This document shows positions 1 to 10,380 of a stretch of 64,000 nucleotides of DNA, piece after piece; position 1 is the stretch's first letter, and the number at the start of each line of letters is the position of its first letter. Under the pieces are notes generated by a model. It was not told the origin of the DNA, ran no database searches, and saw only the letters and a program-made list of their open reading frames with translations. The DNA comes from Corynebacterium sp. HMSC074A01 (GTDB taxonomy: Bacteria; Actinomycetota; Actinomycetes; Mycobacteriales; Mycobacteriaceae): positions 251,575 to 315,574 of the forward strand of contig NZ_KV825630.1 of the NCBI RefSeq assembly GCF_001831515.1. The letters run 5' to 3'. The position numbers and the translations under genes are program-made.

Positions 1-1
1 C

Positions 2-301
2 GGCGGCAAGGAGACCATCACCCTGGGCGAGCGCTGCCTGCTCGGCGCGAACGCGGGCATTGGCATCTCGCTTGGCGACGACTGCGTGGTCGAAGCCGGC
101 CTCTACGTCACCGCCGGTGCCAAGGTGGTACTCACCGCCGAGGTCGCCGAGGCGCTCGGGAAGGAAGCAGGCACCGAGATCAAGGCGCTGGAGCTCTCCG
201 GTGCGAACGGCCTGCAGTTCCGTCGCAACTCCACCTCCGGCGCGATCGAGGTCGTGGCAGCCAAGGGTATCGAGCTCAACGAAGCCCTGCATGCCAACTA
301 G
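2..301 (+). CDS. dapD: Tetrahydrodipicolinate N-succinyltransferase, C-terminal part
   Basis: This is the last 99 codons of DapD, which succinylates tetrahydrodipicolinate in the succinylase branch of lysine and meso-diaminopimelate synthesis in the cytoplasm. The reading frame is open from the window edge and shows left-handed beta-helix hexapeptide-like turns ([24 protein letters not shown]), then the usual C-terminal strand-rich end ([16 protein letters not shown]). The start lies outside the window, so length and catalytic residues cannot be checked. dapC, the next enzyme of the same branch, lies about 1.1 kb away on the other strand, which supports the call. Confidence 0.85.
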   Translation, partial: GGKETITLGERCLLGANAGIGISLGDDCVVEAGLYVTAGAKVVLTAEVAEALGKEAGTEIKALELSGANGLQFRRNSTSGAIEVVAAKGIELNEALHAN

Positions 302-803
302 CGCTTCCTGGTGGCCGCCGCGCGACGACGTACTCGTCGACGGCGGCCTTACCCTTGTGCCGTGGTCTGCTGTCCGCACCATCCCGGGTGTGCGTGACGA
401 CCTTTTCGCCGCGTCTACCGATGACCGCATGGTTGCGTGGACCACCGTCCCCTCCCCGTTCACTGAGGAAATGCTCGACGACTTCCTCGGGAGCGTTCCG
501 GATGGCGTGTTTCGCTGGGCGCTGGTGGTTAACGCCCGCTACGCGGGGAACATCGAGCTGCGCCTCGAACCAGATGGCGCAGCGAACTTCGGGTATAACA
601 CTGCCCCGTGGGCACGCGGGCGCGGATTGATGACGCGCGCGGTGCGCCTTGTGACCGACCATGCCCTCGCTCGCGGGGCCGAAACCCTCAAGATCGAAAT
701 GCTCCCGGGCAACTCCGCCTCTCGCCACGTCGCGGAAAGCAACGGCTACTCCTTCGCAGGTCAGCACGGTCGCCACGTGCAATACCGCAGGTCACGCAGG
801 TGA
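291..803 (+). CDS. GNAT-family N-acetyltransferase
   Basis: A 170-residue protein with the C-terminal half of a RimJ/RimL-type GNAT acetyltransferase. It has a beta-strand followed by the acetyl-CoA loop ([18 protein letters not shown], residues about 100-117) and the closing element ENSASRH-like '[19 protein letters not shown]'. These enzymes move an acetyl group from acetyl-CoA to an amine. The substrate is unknown. The ATG at 291 overlaps the end of dapD by 11 bases, so the two are probably co-translated. The same frame is open upstream inside dapD, but that part is a shadow of dapD. The gene overlaps the convergent gtrA-like gene by 12 bases. Confidence 0.75.
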   Translation: MPTSASWWPPRDDVLVDGGLTLVPWSAVRTIPGVRDDLFAASTDDRMVAWTTVPSPFTEEMLDDFLGSVPDGVFRWALVVNARYAGNIELRLEPDGAANFGYNTAPWARGRGLMTRAVRLVTDHALARGAETLKIEMLPGNSASRHVAESNGYSFAGQHGRHVQYRRSRR

Positions 804-1343
804 GATCTCCTTCGGCTTCCTAAAAGCCCAGACCTTGTTGATGATGAAGTTCACCGGCGTGGCGATCAGCGTGGAAAGCCCCTGCGCCCAATAGGACTTG
901 GTGCGCAGGCCCGTCGAGTCGTCCAGCAGGTGATCCGGCAGGGCGATCGGCGAGTTCGGGTTCATAAACAGCGTCATAAACGTCAGCGAGACCGCAAACG
1001 CGATGCCGCCAGTGGCCAAGAACGGGAAGAAACCCGCGAACCAGTTGCGCTGCTCGAGTTTGCGGAACGTCCAGGAACGGTTGAGCTGGTAGTTCCAGAT
1101 ATTGGCCACCACGAACGCGATGGTGGACAGCGCGTGGTACCAGCGCACGTTAAAGCGGGTGCCGGGGATGCTTACGAGCGCATCCGCCTCATGGAGGTCC
1201 CAGCCCGCCTCCAGCGCCTTCTTGGCCAGGTAGAACACGAGCAGGTTGACCACCACGCCGGAGCCGCCAACCACGCCGAACTTGAAAAATTCGCGCAGTC
1301 CGGTGGCCAGCCGCGCCGCGCGGCCTGGATCCGAGTCGTGCAC
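792..1343 (-). CDS. GtrA-family membrane protein
   Basis: A 183-residue integral membrane protein with four predicted membrane segments, at about residues 20-40 (FFKFGVVGGSGVVVNLLVFYLA), 70-90, 105-125 and 155-172. The basic C-terminal signature INKVWAFR is typical of the GtrA/DPMS family. Family members help flip or supply polyprenyl-phosphate sugars for cell-envelope glycans. The sugar here is not known. A GTG start at 1343 was chosen because AAGGAGG lies six bases upstream. The gene is 72 bases downstream of dapC on the same strand and could be read from the same transcript. Confidence 0.8.
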   Translation of the reverse strand: MHDSDPGRAARLATGLREFFKFGVVGGSGVVVNLLVFYLAKKALEAGWDLHEADALVSIPGTRFNVRWYHALSTIAFVVANIWNYQLNRSWTFRKLEQRNWFAGFFPFLATGGIAFAVSLTFMTLFMNPNSPIALPDHLLDDSTGLRTKSYWAQGLSTLIATPVNFIINKVWAFRKPKEISPA

Positions 1344-1415
1344 GCACGCCTCCTTCTTGGAAAAACTAACCTGCCTAGTCTAGTACGCGGTCAGCCGTGG
1401 AAGGAAAACGGAGTT

Positions 1416-2519
1416 TTACGCCGAAAGGCGTGCGACAGCGACGTCGATGCGTTCGTCGGTCGCGGTCAGCCCGATGCGCACGTGCCCGGCTCCCGCCGGG
1501 CCGTAGAAGTCGCCCGGGGCCGCGAGGATGCCGCGCTCGGCGAGCCAGTCCAGCGTCTCGCGGGCATCCATCCCCTCGCGGCGCGACCACAGATACAGGC
1601 CAGCCTCGGAGTGGTCGACTGCAAAGCCGCTGTCCACCAGCGCCTTCAAAAGCTTCGCGCGGCGGGCGGCGTAGGTACTTGCCTGGAGTTTCTCGTGGGC
1701 GTCGTCGACAAGCGCGGCGCGCATGGCGTGCTGAACGGGGCCCGGGACCATGAGGCCGGAGTGCTTGCGCACGAACAGCAGCTCCTGGACCAGCTCCGTG
1801 TCGCCGGCGATCCAGCCCGCGCGGTAGGACGCGAGGTTCGAGGTCTTCGACAGCGAGTGGAGCGCGAGCAGGTTGGTCATGTCCTCGCCGCACACGCGCG
1901 GGTCGAGGATGCTCACCGGCTCGGCCGACCAGGGCAGGCCGAGGTAGCACTCGTCGGAGGCGATGATCGCGCCCGTGTCGCGGGAAAACTCAACCCACTC
2001 GCGCATCTTCTCGGCGCTTAGGACCTTGCCCGAGGGGTTCGACGGCGAGTTGATGAATACCAGCGCCGCCCCGTCGACGGGAGAATCCGAGCGCACCGGC
2101 TCAGCCCCGGCGAGCAGCGCGCCGACCTCGTAGGTGGGGTACGCAAGCTCCGGAATGACCACTTTTTGGCCGGCCAACCCCAGCAGCGTGGGCAGCCACG
2201 CGATGGCCTCTTTCGTGCCGATGACCGGCAGCACCGAGCGCTCATCGAGCCCGGTGACCGCAAAGCGACGCGCCATCGCACCCACGATCGCCTCACGCAG
2301 CTCCGGCGTGCCCACGGTCTGCGGGTAGCCGGGCTCGGCGGCGTGCTCGACCAGCGCGAGCTGGATCGACGGCGCGACCTCGTCGACGGGCGTGCCGACC
2401 GAGAGGTCGATGATGCCGTCCGGGTGCGCGGCCGCCTTTGCCTTCACATCCGCGATCGTGTCCCACGGGAACTCCGGCAGGCGCGTACCGAGGGGCTGGC
2501 GCTTGGGATTCACCGGCAT
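1416..2519 (-). CDS. dapC: Succinyldiaminopimelate transaminase DapC
   Basis: A 367-residue fold-type I PLP aminotransferase that makes N-succinyl-LL-diaminopimelate in lysine and peptidoglycan synthesis. Visible landmarks are the substrate loop near DLSVGTPVDEV, the NSPSNPSGKVL asparagine/proline motif, the DECYLGL cofactor-binding aspartate, and the PLP lysine in SLSKTSNLASYRAGW. The ATG at 2519 follows the ferredoxin gene by only four bases, the same fdxC-dapC pairing as in mycobacteria. The gene is the last of the run beginning at typA. Close paralogues such as other aminotransferases are possible, but context favours DapC. Confidence 0.88.
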   Translation of the reverse strand: MPVNPKRQPLGTRLPEFPWDTIADVKAKAAAHPDGIIDLSVGTPVDEVAPSIQLALVEHAAEPGYPQTVGTPELREAIVGAMARRFAVTGLDERSVLPVIGTKEAIAWLPTLLGLAGQKVVIPELAYPTYEVGALLAGAEPVRSDSPVDGAALVFINSPSNPSGKVLSAEKMREWVEFSRDTGAIIASDECYLGLPWSAEPVSILDPRVCGEDMTNLLALHSLSKTSNLASYRAGWIAGDTELVQELLFVRKHSGLMVPGPVQHAMRAALVDDAHEKLQASTYAARRAKLLKALVDSGFAVDHSEAGLYLWSRREGMDARETLDWLAERGILAAPGDFYGPAGAGHVRIGLTATDERIDVAVARLSA

Positions 2520-2523
2520 GGTT

Positions 2524-2847
2524 CTAGTCCTGGTTCTGCGGCGGCAGGGCCTCGACAAACGGGTGGTCGTAGCCGGTCGGGCCGGTCTTGGTCGCGCCGC
2601 CCGGGGAGCCCAGCTTGTCAAAGAAGCCGACGTTGGCGTCGTAGTATTCGGCCCACTCGTCCGGGGTGTCGTCCTCGTAGAAGATGGCCTCGACCGGGCA
2701 AGCCGGCTCGCAGGCGCCGCAGTCGACGCACTCGTCCGGGTGGATGTAGAGCATGCGTTTGCCTTCATAGATGCAGTCGACGGGGCACTCCTCGACGCAG
2801 CTGCGATCCAGCACGTCCACGCATGGTTGAGCAATCACGTAAGTCAT
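2524..2847 (-). CDS. fdxC: 7Fe ferredoxin
   Basis: A 107-residue electron carrier with two iron-sulfur clusters. The first motif (residues 8-20, [18 protein letters not shown]) has the spacing of a seven-iron ferredoxin with one 3Fe-4S and one 4Fe-4S cluster. The second, [19 protein letters not shown], supplies the other ligands. The acidic tail ([13 protein letters not shown]) is usual in actinobacterial FdxC. The ATG at 2847 gives the standard MTYVI N-terminus; a longer reading frame upstream has no support. It sits four bases ahead of dapC, a conserved actinobacterial arrangement whose functional reason is not established. Confidence 0.9.
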   Translation of the reverse strand: MTYVIAQPCVDVLDRSCVEECPVDCIYEGKRMLYIHPDECVDCGACEPACPVEAIFYEDDTPDEWAEYYDANVGFFDKLGSPGGATKTGPTGYDHPFVEALPPQNQD

Positions 2848-2860
2848 GTCGTCCAGTATG

Positions 2861-3241
2861 TCACTTCGCCCGAAACATCGGCCAAACGCCACCCATTATT
2901 CCCGCGAACAGCAGGAGCAATGTCAGAATATTATCTGGCACGAGATGCGGCCCGGCGAGCGGGAGCACGAACATGAGCGCGAAGAACCCCAGCGTCCACA
3001 CCGCAAGTGGCACGAACGCCACCCACGCGGTGTCGCGCGACCACAGCCGCGCTGTCTTCGTCAGCACCATGTTGAAGCCAAAGGCAAGCAGAATGGTCAG
3101 CGGCATCGGCACGCCACCTACGTAGGACTCAAGGTAGACAACCTCCAGCAGCAGGGAGACACACGCGCCGATGCCGAGCCACACCATGGCACCTACTGCC
3201 TCGCCGCGCGTGAAGGTATCGCGCACCACCGGTGCGCTCAC
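2861..3241 (-). CDS. Small conserved membrane protein next to mshB
   Basis: A 126-residue protein with four predicted membrane helices (about residues 12-34, 40-60, 68-92 and 98-118), including [18 protein letters not shown]. Its function is not known. The GTG start at 3241 lies inside the mshB stop (GTGA overlap), so it should be translationally coupled to mshB. The position between mshB and fdxC matches the small membrane protein found at this place in mycobacteria (the Rv1171 position), which is the best guide to its identity. A much longer open frame runs upstream inside mshB but is a shadow. Confidence 0.72.
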   Translation of the reverse strand: MSAPVVRDTFTRGEAVGAMVWLGIGACVSLLLEVVYLESYVGGVPMPLTILLAFGFNMVLTKTARLWSRDTAWVAFVPLAVWTLGFFALMFVLPLAGPHLVPDNILTLLLLFAGIMGGVWPMFRAK

Positions 3242-4122
3242 CGCGCGATCCCTCCGAGCAGGCCGGCTGCCGGGTCGTCGATGGGCACGCCAGCGCCGAG
3301 CTGGAAGTGCTCGTAAGGCTGGATCGGCTGCACAATCAGATTCGACAGCGCGTAGTAGACCACCGGGCCGGACGCGATCACCGCGTGCGGGTTTGTGGCG
3401 CTCGTGCGCCCGTCGGCAATCCACAACTGCGTGGCGTGTGCCCGCATCGCCGTGACCTTCGCGCTGTAGGCCTGGCCGGAAAGCCGGATCGCGATGTCCG
3501 AATGCTCCACCCCGTCGAGCTCGCCAACCTCCGGCAGCCGCCAGCCCGCCGGTGCTTCCTCCGGCAGCAGCGCCGCGGTCTCCTCCGCCAAGCGCACCGA
3601 CCACAGAATGCGCGGCACACCGACACGTTCGGCCGCCGCGTGCGTGATCTCGTGCGCCCGAATGTGGTCCGGGTGCCCGTACCCGCCGTCAGGGTCGTAG
3701 GTCAGCACCAGGTGCGGCCGCTCCGCAGCCATGAGCTCCGCAAGCTTATCGACGCTCCCCTGCCCCCCACGCACGAACGCCCGCGGATGCTCATGCGCCG
3801 CCGAGCCCGCCATCCCACTGTCGCGGTAGCAGCCCGCCCCGCCCAAGAAGGCGCCGCGCGCGCCGATCGCGGCCAAAGACTCAGCCAGCTCGCGGATGCG
3901 GAAGCCGCCTAGTTGGTCGGCATGGTCGACGGTGAGCTGTTGGTAGGGCTCGCCGATGACCTCGCCCTCCTCGCCAAGCGTGCAGGTCACCACCAGCACG
4001 TCGGCACCGCGGGCGACCAGATCGGCCAGCGACCCGCCCATGGTGATCGCCTCATCGTCCGGGTGCGCATGCACCGCCATCACGCGGTAGCCCACCAGAT
4101 CACGGTTCGTTGTACTCGACAC
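3238..4122 (-). CDS. mshB: Mycothiol synthesis deacetylase MshB
   Basis: A 294-residue zinc-dependent LmbE-family deacetylase that removes the acetyl group from GlcNAc-inositol, the second step of mycothiol synthesis. The zinc and catalytic motif AHPDDE is at residues 19-24, the third metal histidine lies in YGHPDHIRAH, and SYDPDGG-like 'LTYDPDGGYGHPDH' is family-typical. The GTG start at 4122 is preceded by AAGGAG and places the metal motif at the normal distance from the N-terminus. It lies 11 bases after the upstream lipoprotein gene. Mycothiol restricts the host to the Actinomycetota. Confidence 0.9.
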   Translation of the reverse strand: MSSTTNRDLVGYRVMAVHAHPDDEAITMGGSLADLVARGADVLVVTCTLGEEGEVIGEPYQQLTVDHADQLGGFRIRELAESLAAIGARGAFLGGAGCYRDSGMAGSAAHEHPRAFVRGGQGSVDKLAELMAAERPHLVLTYDPDGGYGHPDHIRAHEITHAAAERVGVPRILWSVRLAEETAALLPEEAPAGWRLPEVGELDGVEHSDIAIRLSGQAYSAKVTAMRAHATQLWIADGRTSATNPHAVIASGPVVYYALSNLIVQPIQPYEHFQLGAGVPIDDPAAGLLGGIAR

Positions 4123-4133
4123 TGTTGCTCCTT

Positions 4134-5762
4134 CTATTCGGCGACATCCGGGTCCGCGGGGTGCGGCCCTACCAGCCGCCACGACGCCGCGCCCGAAATC
4201 CCTTCGTCCCATCGTTGCAGATCCGGCGACGGTCCCTGCAGCGCGGCCCCCAGCGCCAGGATGCGCGTCTCGCGCACGATCGGCACCCACAGCACCTCGC
4301 GCTGCTCCATCGCTGCGACGCGCTGGCGCGCCTCCCCCAAACCGACGGTGCCGGCGAGGATGGCCCCCGCGAGCGCCTGGTTCTCCTGCGTACACAGCCC
4401 GGCGATGTTCTCGTCGCGCGCCCCATCCGCCGGGCAAGTCAGCCTCCCTGCCAGCTGCGTTGCGGTGCCCGCGTCATACCGCCAGCCCACGAGCAGGTCG
4501 ATATTGCCCTCCGGCAAGCTGCGCGAAAGCAGCGAGTCCGTGTCCGTGGTCACCACGTTGGCGCGCACTCCGCGCTGCTGCAGGATATCCGCGAGCGAGC
4601 GCGCGGCTGCCGACGCCGCCGGGTCAGAGGCATCCGCACCGATGCGCAGCGGGCGGTGCGCCGCCACATACTGCGGCAGCGCCTTCGGCTCACCTGCAAG
4701 TTCGGGGGTTTCAGGCGCGAGCGCGAGGTCGGTGGAGCGGCCGGTGCCGATGGCGGCGAGCAGGGGGACGTCGATAAGCATGCGCAGCTCCTCGCGCATC
4801 GCGTGCGTGAGCCCCGAGGTGGCCGAGATGTGCACCCCGAGCGTGCGCGGGCTGGTGACCAGGCGGGTTTGGGTGGCCGGCAGGAGCGCGAGCACGCGCG
4901 AGGAGGTCTCCTCCGGTGCTTTGTCTACAAAGCCGAGCTGGCCGACGCGCAGCTGATCGGCGACCTGGGTGGTGGTGCGCACCGCCTGCAGCGTGACAAT
5001 GTCGATGTTCGCCGGGGACGTGCCCCAGAAGCGGTCGTTGCGGTGAAGCGTGACCGTGCCGCGGCCGCGATCCACCTCGCGCACCATGTAGCGGCCCGCC
5101 GACGCCGGGATCGTGTCGCGGAGCGCGGCGCGGAAATCGCTTGCATCCGGGGACAAGAGGTGCGAGGGCAACAGGTGGGAAAACAGGGTCTGCCAGGTGC
5201 GCACCGGCTGCGCGAAGTCCACGTCGACGACCTTGCCGCCCGCACCGGTAACCCGCACGCCCACTATCGCGTCGTAGCCTGCGGAGTCGATCGTGCCCGC
5301 GGTCTGCGTCATGCCGCGCCAAAGGTAGACGAAGTCCGCGCCGGTAATCGGGGTGCCGTCGGACCACTGCGCCTCAGGCGCGATGACGTAGCGTACCGTC
5401 ATGGCGTAGCGCGAGGAAGGCAGGCGCGTTGCCGCTTTCAGCAGTTCGTCGTTGCGCTCGCCACCCCAAAACGCGCTGGGCAGCACGAGGTTGGCGATGC
5501 TGCGCACCATCGACGACTCATCCGACTGCAGGTGCGGGTTGAGCCCACCTCGCAGCCCGTCCGTGCCGACGGTGACCTGGGAGCGCTCAGGTGCCCTGGT
5601 GTTGCGCTGGCGCGGCTGGTCCTGCTCGGCGTTTTCGTGTTGCTCGTGCTCGGGGGCCTCCGCAGGGTCGACGAGCGGCGGCGGGCCGGGATTGGCCGCG
5701 CAGCCAGCGAGCAGCGTCAGCGCGCCACAGGTGGCGAGCAGCGCGGTCAATCGGCCCTGCAC
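4134..5762 (-). CDS. lpqW: LpqW-like lipoprotein (family 5 solute-binding fold)
   Basis: A 542-residue exported lipoprotein with a signal peptide and lipobox LLAGC (Cys21), a linker rich in Glu, Gln and Pro, then a DppA/OppA-type solute-binding fold (YVIAPEAQWSDGTPITGADF). No permease or ATPase genes adjoin it. The order typA, solute-binding lipoprotein, mshB matches mycobacterial Rv1165-Rv1166-Rv1170, where Rv1166 is LpqW. LpqW orthologues control mannosylation of periplasmic phosphatidylinositol mannosides and lipomannan rather than importing peptides, including in Corynebacterium. The symbol rests on synteny plus fold. A GTG start at 5762 is used. Confidence 0.7.
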   Translation of the reverse strand: MQGRLTALLATCGALTLLAGCAANPGPPPLVDPAEAPEHEQHENAEQDQPRQRNTRAPERSQVTVGTDGLRGGLNPHLQSDESSMVRSIANLVLPSAFWGGERNDELLKAATRLPSSRYAMTVRYVIAPEAQWSDGTPITGADFVYLWRGMTQTAGTIDSAGYDAIVGVRVTGAGGKVVDVDFAQPVRTWQTLFSHLLPSHLLSPDASDFRAALRDTIPASAGRYMVREVDRGRGTVTLHRNDRFWGTSPANIDIVTLQAVRTTTQVADQLRVGQLGFVDKAPEETSSRVLALLPATQTRLVTSPRTLGVHISATSGLTHAMREELRMLIDVPLLAAIGTGRSTDLALAPETPELAGEPKALPQYVAAHRPLRIGADASDPAASAAARSLADILQQRGVRANVVTTDTDSLLSRSLPEGNIDLLVGWRYDAGTATQLAGRLTCPADGARDENIAGLCTQENQALAGAILAGTVGLGEARQRVAAMEQREVLWVPIVRETRILALGAALQGPSPDLQRWDEGISGAASWRLVGPHPADPDVAE

Positions 5763-5773
5763 GAAGCCCTGCT

Positions 5774-7690
<1,917 letters not shown>

Positions 7691-7804
7691 TTATCCGGTG
7701 CTCCTTTTATATAGGCGAGTAGAACGATTAAACCTTACCCCTGTGCCGCCTAGATCGCACCTTCGATACGCCCAGCAAAGTACCCAGAAACCTGACAATC
7801 CGCC

Positions 7805-7832
7805 TTGACACTGTGACAAAAGTGACTAGTGT
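7805..7832 (+). promoter_or_regulatory. Probable sigma-70-type promoter of the secreted-protein gene
   Basis: TTGACA (7805-7810) and TAGTGT (7827-7832) are separated by 16 bases and face the gene that begins at 7845 or 7905. The rest of the 200-base gap after typA shows no other clear element. Confidence 0.5.
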
Positions 7833-7904
7833 GGCTTAAGTTGCGTGGTGTTTTGTGCCACCTCAGTTTCTAGCCCCAACCCGACGAAGGACACCGACCC
7901 CGCC

Positions 7905-8612
7905 GTGCGAACCCCATCCACGACCAAGCGCGTCGGCCGCTTTGCCGCCGCCGCACTCGCGCTCGCGGCATGCCTCGCGCCCGTGACCGCCGCCCACGCC
8001 GCGCCCTCCGCCGGACCGATCACCGTCGGCTCGACGACCTCGTCAAACCCGCTCGATCACCTGGGCCGCCCCAGCGACGAGACCATCGCGCGTGTCGAGG
8101 CGTTTGCCAGCCAGCCTTTCGTCCCCGAAGGTGCCGCGAACGCGCTGCGGACCGCGCTGGCATTCTTCGCCGGCCAAGGCGAGCTCGGCGGCCCGCCGCT
8201 GCCGGAAAACGGCCCGGCGTTTACGCAGTTCGCCTGGCCCACGGTGTCCTCGAACTGCATCGGGCCGCGCATGCACTCGACCGCTTCCGCCATCGCGGTG
8301 CCGGGACCAACGCAGACGCCGCAGCCTGGCGCACGCGCCGGCGAGGCCGTCTTCGTCTTCACCGCACTCGGTACCCCACCAGCGGCAAAGCAGCAGGGTG
8401 GGCTCAACGCGTACTGGATTAACCTCGACACGATGCGCACCGGTGTAACGCCGCTTGGCAATCACGGGATTAACCCCACAGGACCGACCACCTTGTCCGG
8501 CACCGCCGCGACAGGATCCGGCCGCGTCCTCGCAGTCATCGACGGTGCCACGCGTACCGCCGAGAAGACCTGCACCTTTGCCCCGACAGCCGCGAGTTTC
8601 CATGTGAGGTAA
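7905..8612 (+). CDS. Secreted protein of unknown function
   Basis: A 235-residue protein with a clear Sec signal peptide (basic n-region TTKRVGRF, hydrophobic AAAALALAACLAP, cleavage near AHA-APS). I do not recognise the mature domain. It contains two cysteines (SSNCIGP and EKTCTF) that could form a disulfide, and a compact beta-rich pattern. The GTG at 7905 gives a normal signal peptide and has GAAGGA upstream. An upstream GTG at 7845 lies closer to the predicted transcription start and would add 20 residues. The stop is five bases before the DUF402 gene, so the pair may be one operon. Confidence 0.6.
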   Translation: MRTPSTTKRVGRFAAAALALAACLAPVTAAHAAPSAGPITVGSTTSSNPLDHLGRPSDETIARVEAFASQPFVPEGAANALRTALAFFAGQGELGGPPLPENGPAFTQFAWPTVSSNCIGPRMHSTASAIAVPGPTQTPQPGARAGEAVFVFTALGTPPAAKQQGGLNAYWINLDTMRTGVTPLGNHGINPTGPTTLSGTAATGSGRVLAVIDGATRTAEKTCTFAPTAASFHVR

Positions 8613-8617
8613 GCACC

Positions 8618-9154
8618 ATGAGCGCCGATCTGCATCCTGTGAAGCAGGAGAGCTTCGACACCGCGTCGAAGACGAACACCGACCCCAAGGGGTTCCTGCG
8701 CGAGGTCGACACCTTCAAGGTCACGGATTTCGGCCTCTACATGGCCCGCGGCGCGAACCACCCGCAGTTCGGCTACCTGGAGAGCTGGCTGCTGCCCGAG
8801 CTGGGCCTGCGCGCGAACATCTTCCACTTCCGCGAGGGCGCGGAGAAAGATCAGGACTTCTACTTCGACGTCGCCGACATCAACGTTGACGGCGGCGTGT
8901 GGCGCACGCGCGACCTCTACGTCGACCTGGTCTCTTTGACCGGCAACCCGATCGACGTGCTCGACATCGACGAGCTCGCCGCCGCCTGCTCCGCCGGCCT
9001 GATCACCGCCGAGGAGGCCGAGAAGGCCATGGACGTCACCCTGCGCGCAGTCGAAGGCATCACGCGCCACGACGACGACGCCATGGAGTGGCTCCGCACC
9101 CTCGGCATCGAGCTGACCTGGGCCGAAGAAGTCGAGCTCGCCCCCGTCGGCTAG
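8618..9154 (+). CDS. DUF402-family protein
   Basis: A 178-residue cytoplasmic protein with the DUF402 core. This includes the 'YFDVADI' strand followed by TRDLYVDLVSLTGNPIDVLDIDEL, and a C-terminal helix carrying paired acidic residues. Characterised DUF402 proteins are phosphate-ester hydrolases, some acting on nucleoside tri- and diphosphates. The substrate here is unknown. ATG at 8618 has GAGGT upstream and gives the standard length. Convergent overlap of four bases with the kinase-like gene. Confidence 0.75.
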   Translation: MSADLHPVKQESFDTASKTNTDPKGFLREVDTFKVTDFGLYMARGANHPQFGYLESWLLPELGLRANIFHFREGAEKDQDFYFDVADINVDGGVWRTRDLYVDLVSLTGNPIDVLDIDELAAACSAGLITAEEAEKAMDVTLRAVEGITRHDDDAMEWLRTLGIELTWAEEVELAPVG

Positions 9155-9618
9155 ACCCTGCGCACCGTCACATCCGCCGGTGCCCGCTTAAGCGCCGCCT
9201 CTTGGGCGGCCCACATGTCCCAGAACTCGGCGTAGTAGGGATCGCGCGCCAGCGCACGCCGTTTCCGCACTGCCGTATCCGCGCACACCCACAGCGCGTC
9301 CACCGCGCCCCGCTTTTTCGCTTTGGCTAGCGACGCCCACGTCAACGCCCCCACCCCCTCAACGATCACATCGGCGTGCGGGTCGAGTGCCACCCACTCC
9401 CCTCGCCTGTCGTTTTCCCAATCCCAGCGCCAGTAGCCGGGCGCATGGGGGTCGAGCACGTCGCGCGCGACCATCGCCGCGCCTTCGGCGAGCCCGCTCC
9501 ACCCCGGGTAGAAGTCGTCGAGGTGGACTACCCGGATGCCAAGCGCTGCGCCGATCTGGTTGGCCAGCGTTGTCTTGCCGGCGCCGGAGGGGCCGTCGAT
9601 AAGCAGTGTGTACGCCAT
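9151..9618 (-). CDS. P-loop nucleoside-kinase-like protein
   Basis: A 155-residue P-loop NTPase related to uridine kinase and similar small kinases. Walker A is IDGPSGAGKTT (residues 7-17), HLDDFYPGW supplies the catalytic/substrate aspartates at about residues 32-40, and IVEGVGAL is a second strand typical of these kinases. It begins directly at the stop of the ECF T-component gene (TAA then ATG), so it is the fourth gene of the TPP-riboswitch operon. A role in phosphorylating the transported vitamin or precursor is an inference from position only. Confidence 0.65.
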   Translation of the reverse strand: MAYTLLIDGPSGAGKTTLANQIGAALGIRVVHLDDFYPGWSGLAEGAAMVARDVLDPHAPGYWRWDWENDRRGEWVALDPHADVIVEGVGALTWASLAKAKKRGAVDALWVCADTAVRKRRALARDPYYAEFWDMWAAQEAALKRAPADVTVRRV

Positions 9619-10380
9619 TTACGACACCGCCCACACCGGGCGGAACTCTCCTGTTACCCACGCCGCGCCGAGCGCAACCGCCGCGAGCAACACGCAGATG
9701 ATCAGCACCACCCAATCGCGCGTGCACATTTTCGATTCGCGCGCCCACGTGCGCTCGCCCGCGCGTCCGAACGCGCGCGCCTCCATCGCCGTGGCGAGCT
9801 TGCCGGCCCGCCGCAGCGACATCACCAAAAGCCCGAAGGCCAGCGAGAACGCGTAGCGCACCCGGTTCACATCCGCGATCCCGCGCGAGCGCCGCGCCCG
9901 GCGCATCGCCTCGACGTCCTCGCGCAGCAGCGTGAGCATGCGCAGCGCCGCCACCGAGCCAAGCACGAAGCGCGCCGGCAGCTTCAGCACCTGCGCGAGC
10001 CCGTCGCCTAGATCCGTCGGATCCACGTCAGCCGAGAGCACCACCACCGGCAGCGCCACCGCCAGCACGCGCAGCGTAATCGCCCACGCGAGCGAGACCG
10101 ACAGCTCGGAGACTTGGATCAGCCCGTAGTCAAAATAGACCTCGCCGCCCGACTGGCCGTAGAGCGCCATCGGAATGCCCGCGATCGGCGCAAGCAGCAA
10201 AAGCGGCCAGCCGCGGCGCGCGAGGCGCCGGAAACTCACCCCGCACAGGGGCGCGGCCACAAGCGTCGCCACGATCGCCACGGTGGCAGAGACCCAATCA
10301 ATGCTCACCAGCAGCGGGGTGGTCAGAAGCGCCAGCCCCAAAATGCGGGTCACCGGGTTAATCCCCTCGAGCAGGTTCAC
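9619..10380 (-). CDS. ECF transporter T component (transmembrane)
   Basis: A 253-residue CbiQ/EcfT-family protein that couples the substrate-binding S component to the ATPases in the membrane. It has five or six predicted helices, with the T-component coupling helices recognisable by the two short basic motifs AARRS-like 'MRRARRSRGI' near residue 145 and 'EARAFGRAG' near residue 198. The ATG at 10380 overlaps the ATPase gene end by four bases. The gene lies between the ATPase and the small kinase in the riboswitch-controlled operon. Confidence 0.85.
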   Translation of the reverse strand: MNLLEGINPVTRILGLALLTTPLLVSIDWVSATVAIVATLVAAPLCGVSFRRLARRGWPLLLLAPIAGIPMALYGQSGGEVYFDYGLIQVSELSVSLAWAITLRVLAVALPVVVLSADVDPTDLGDGLAQVLKLPARFVLGSVAALRMLTLLREDVEAMRRARRSRGIADVNRVRYAFSLAFGLLVMSLRRAGKLATAMEARAFGRAGERTWARESKMCTRDWVVLIICVLLAAVALGAAWVTGEFRPVWAVS

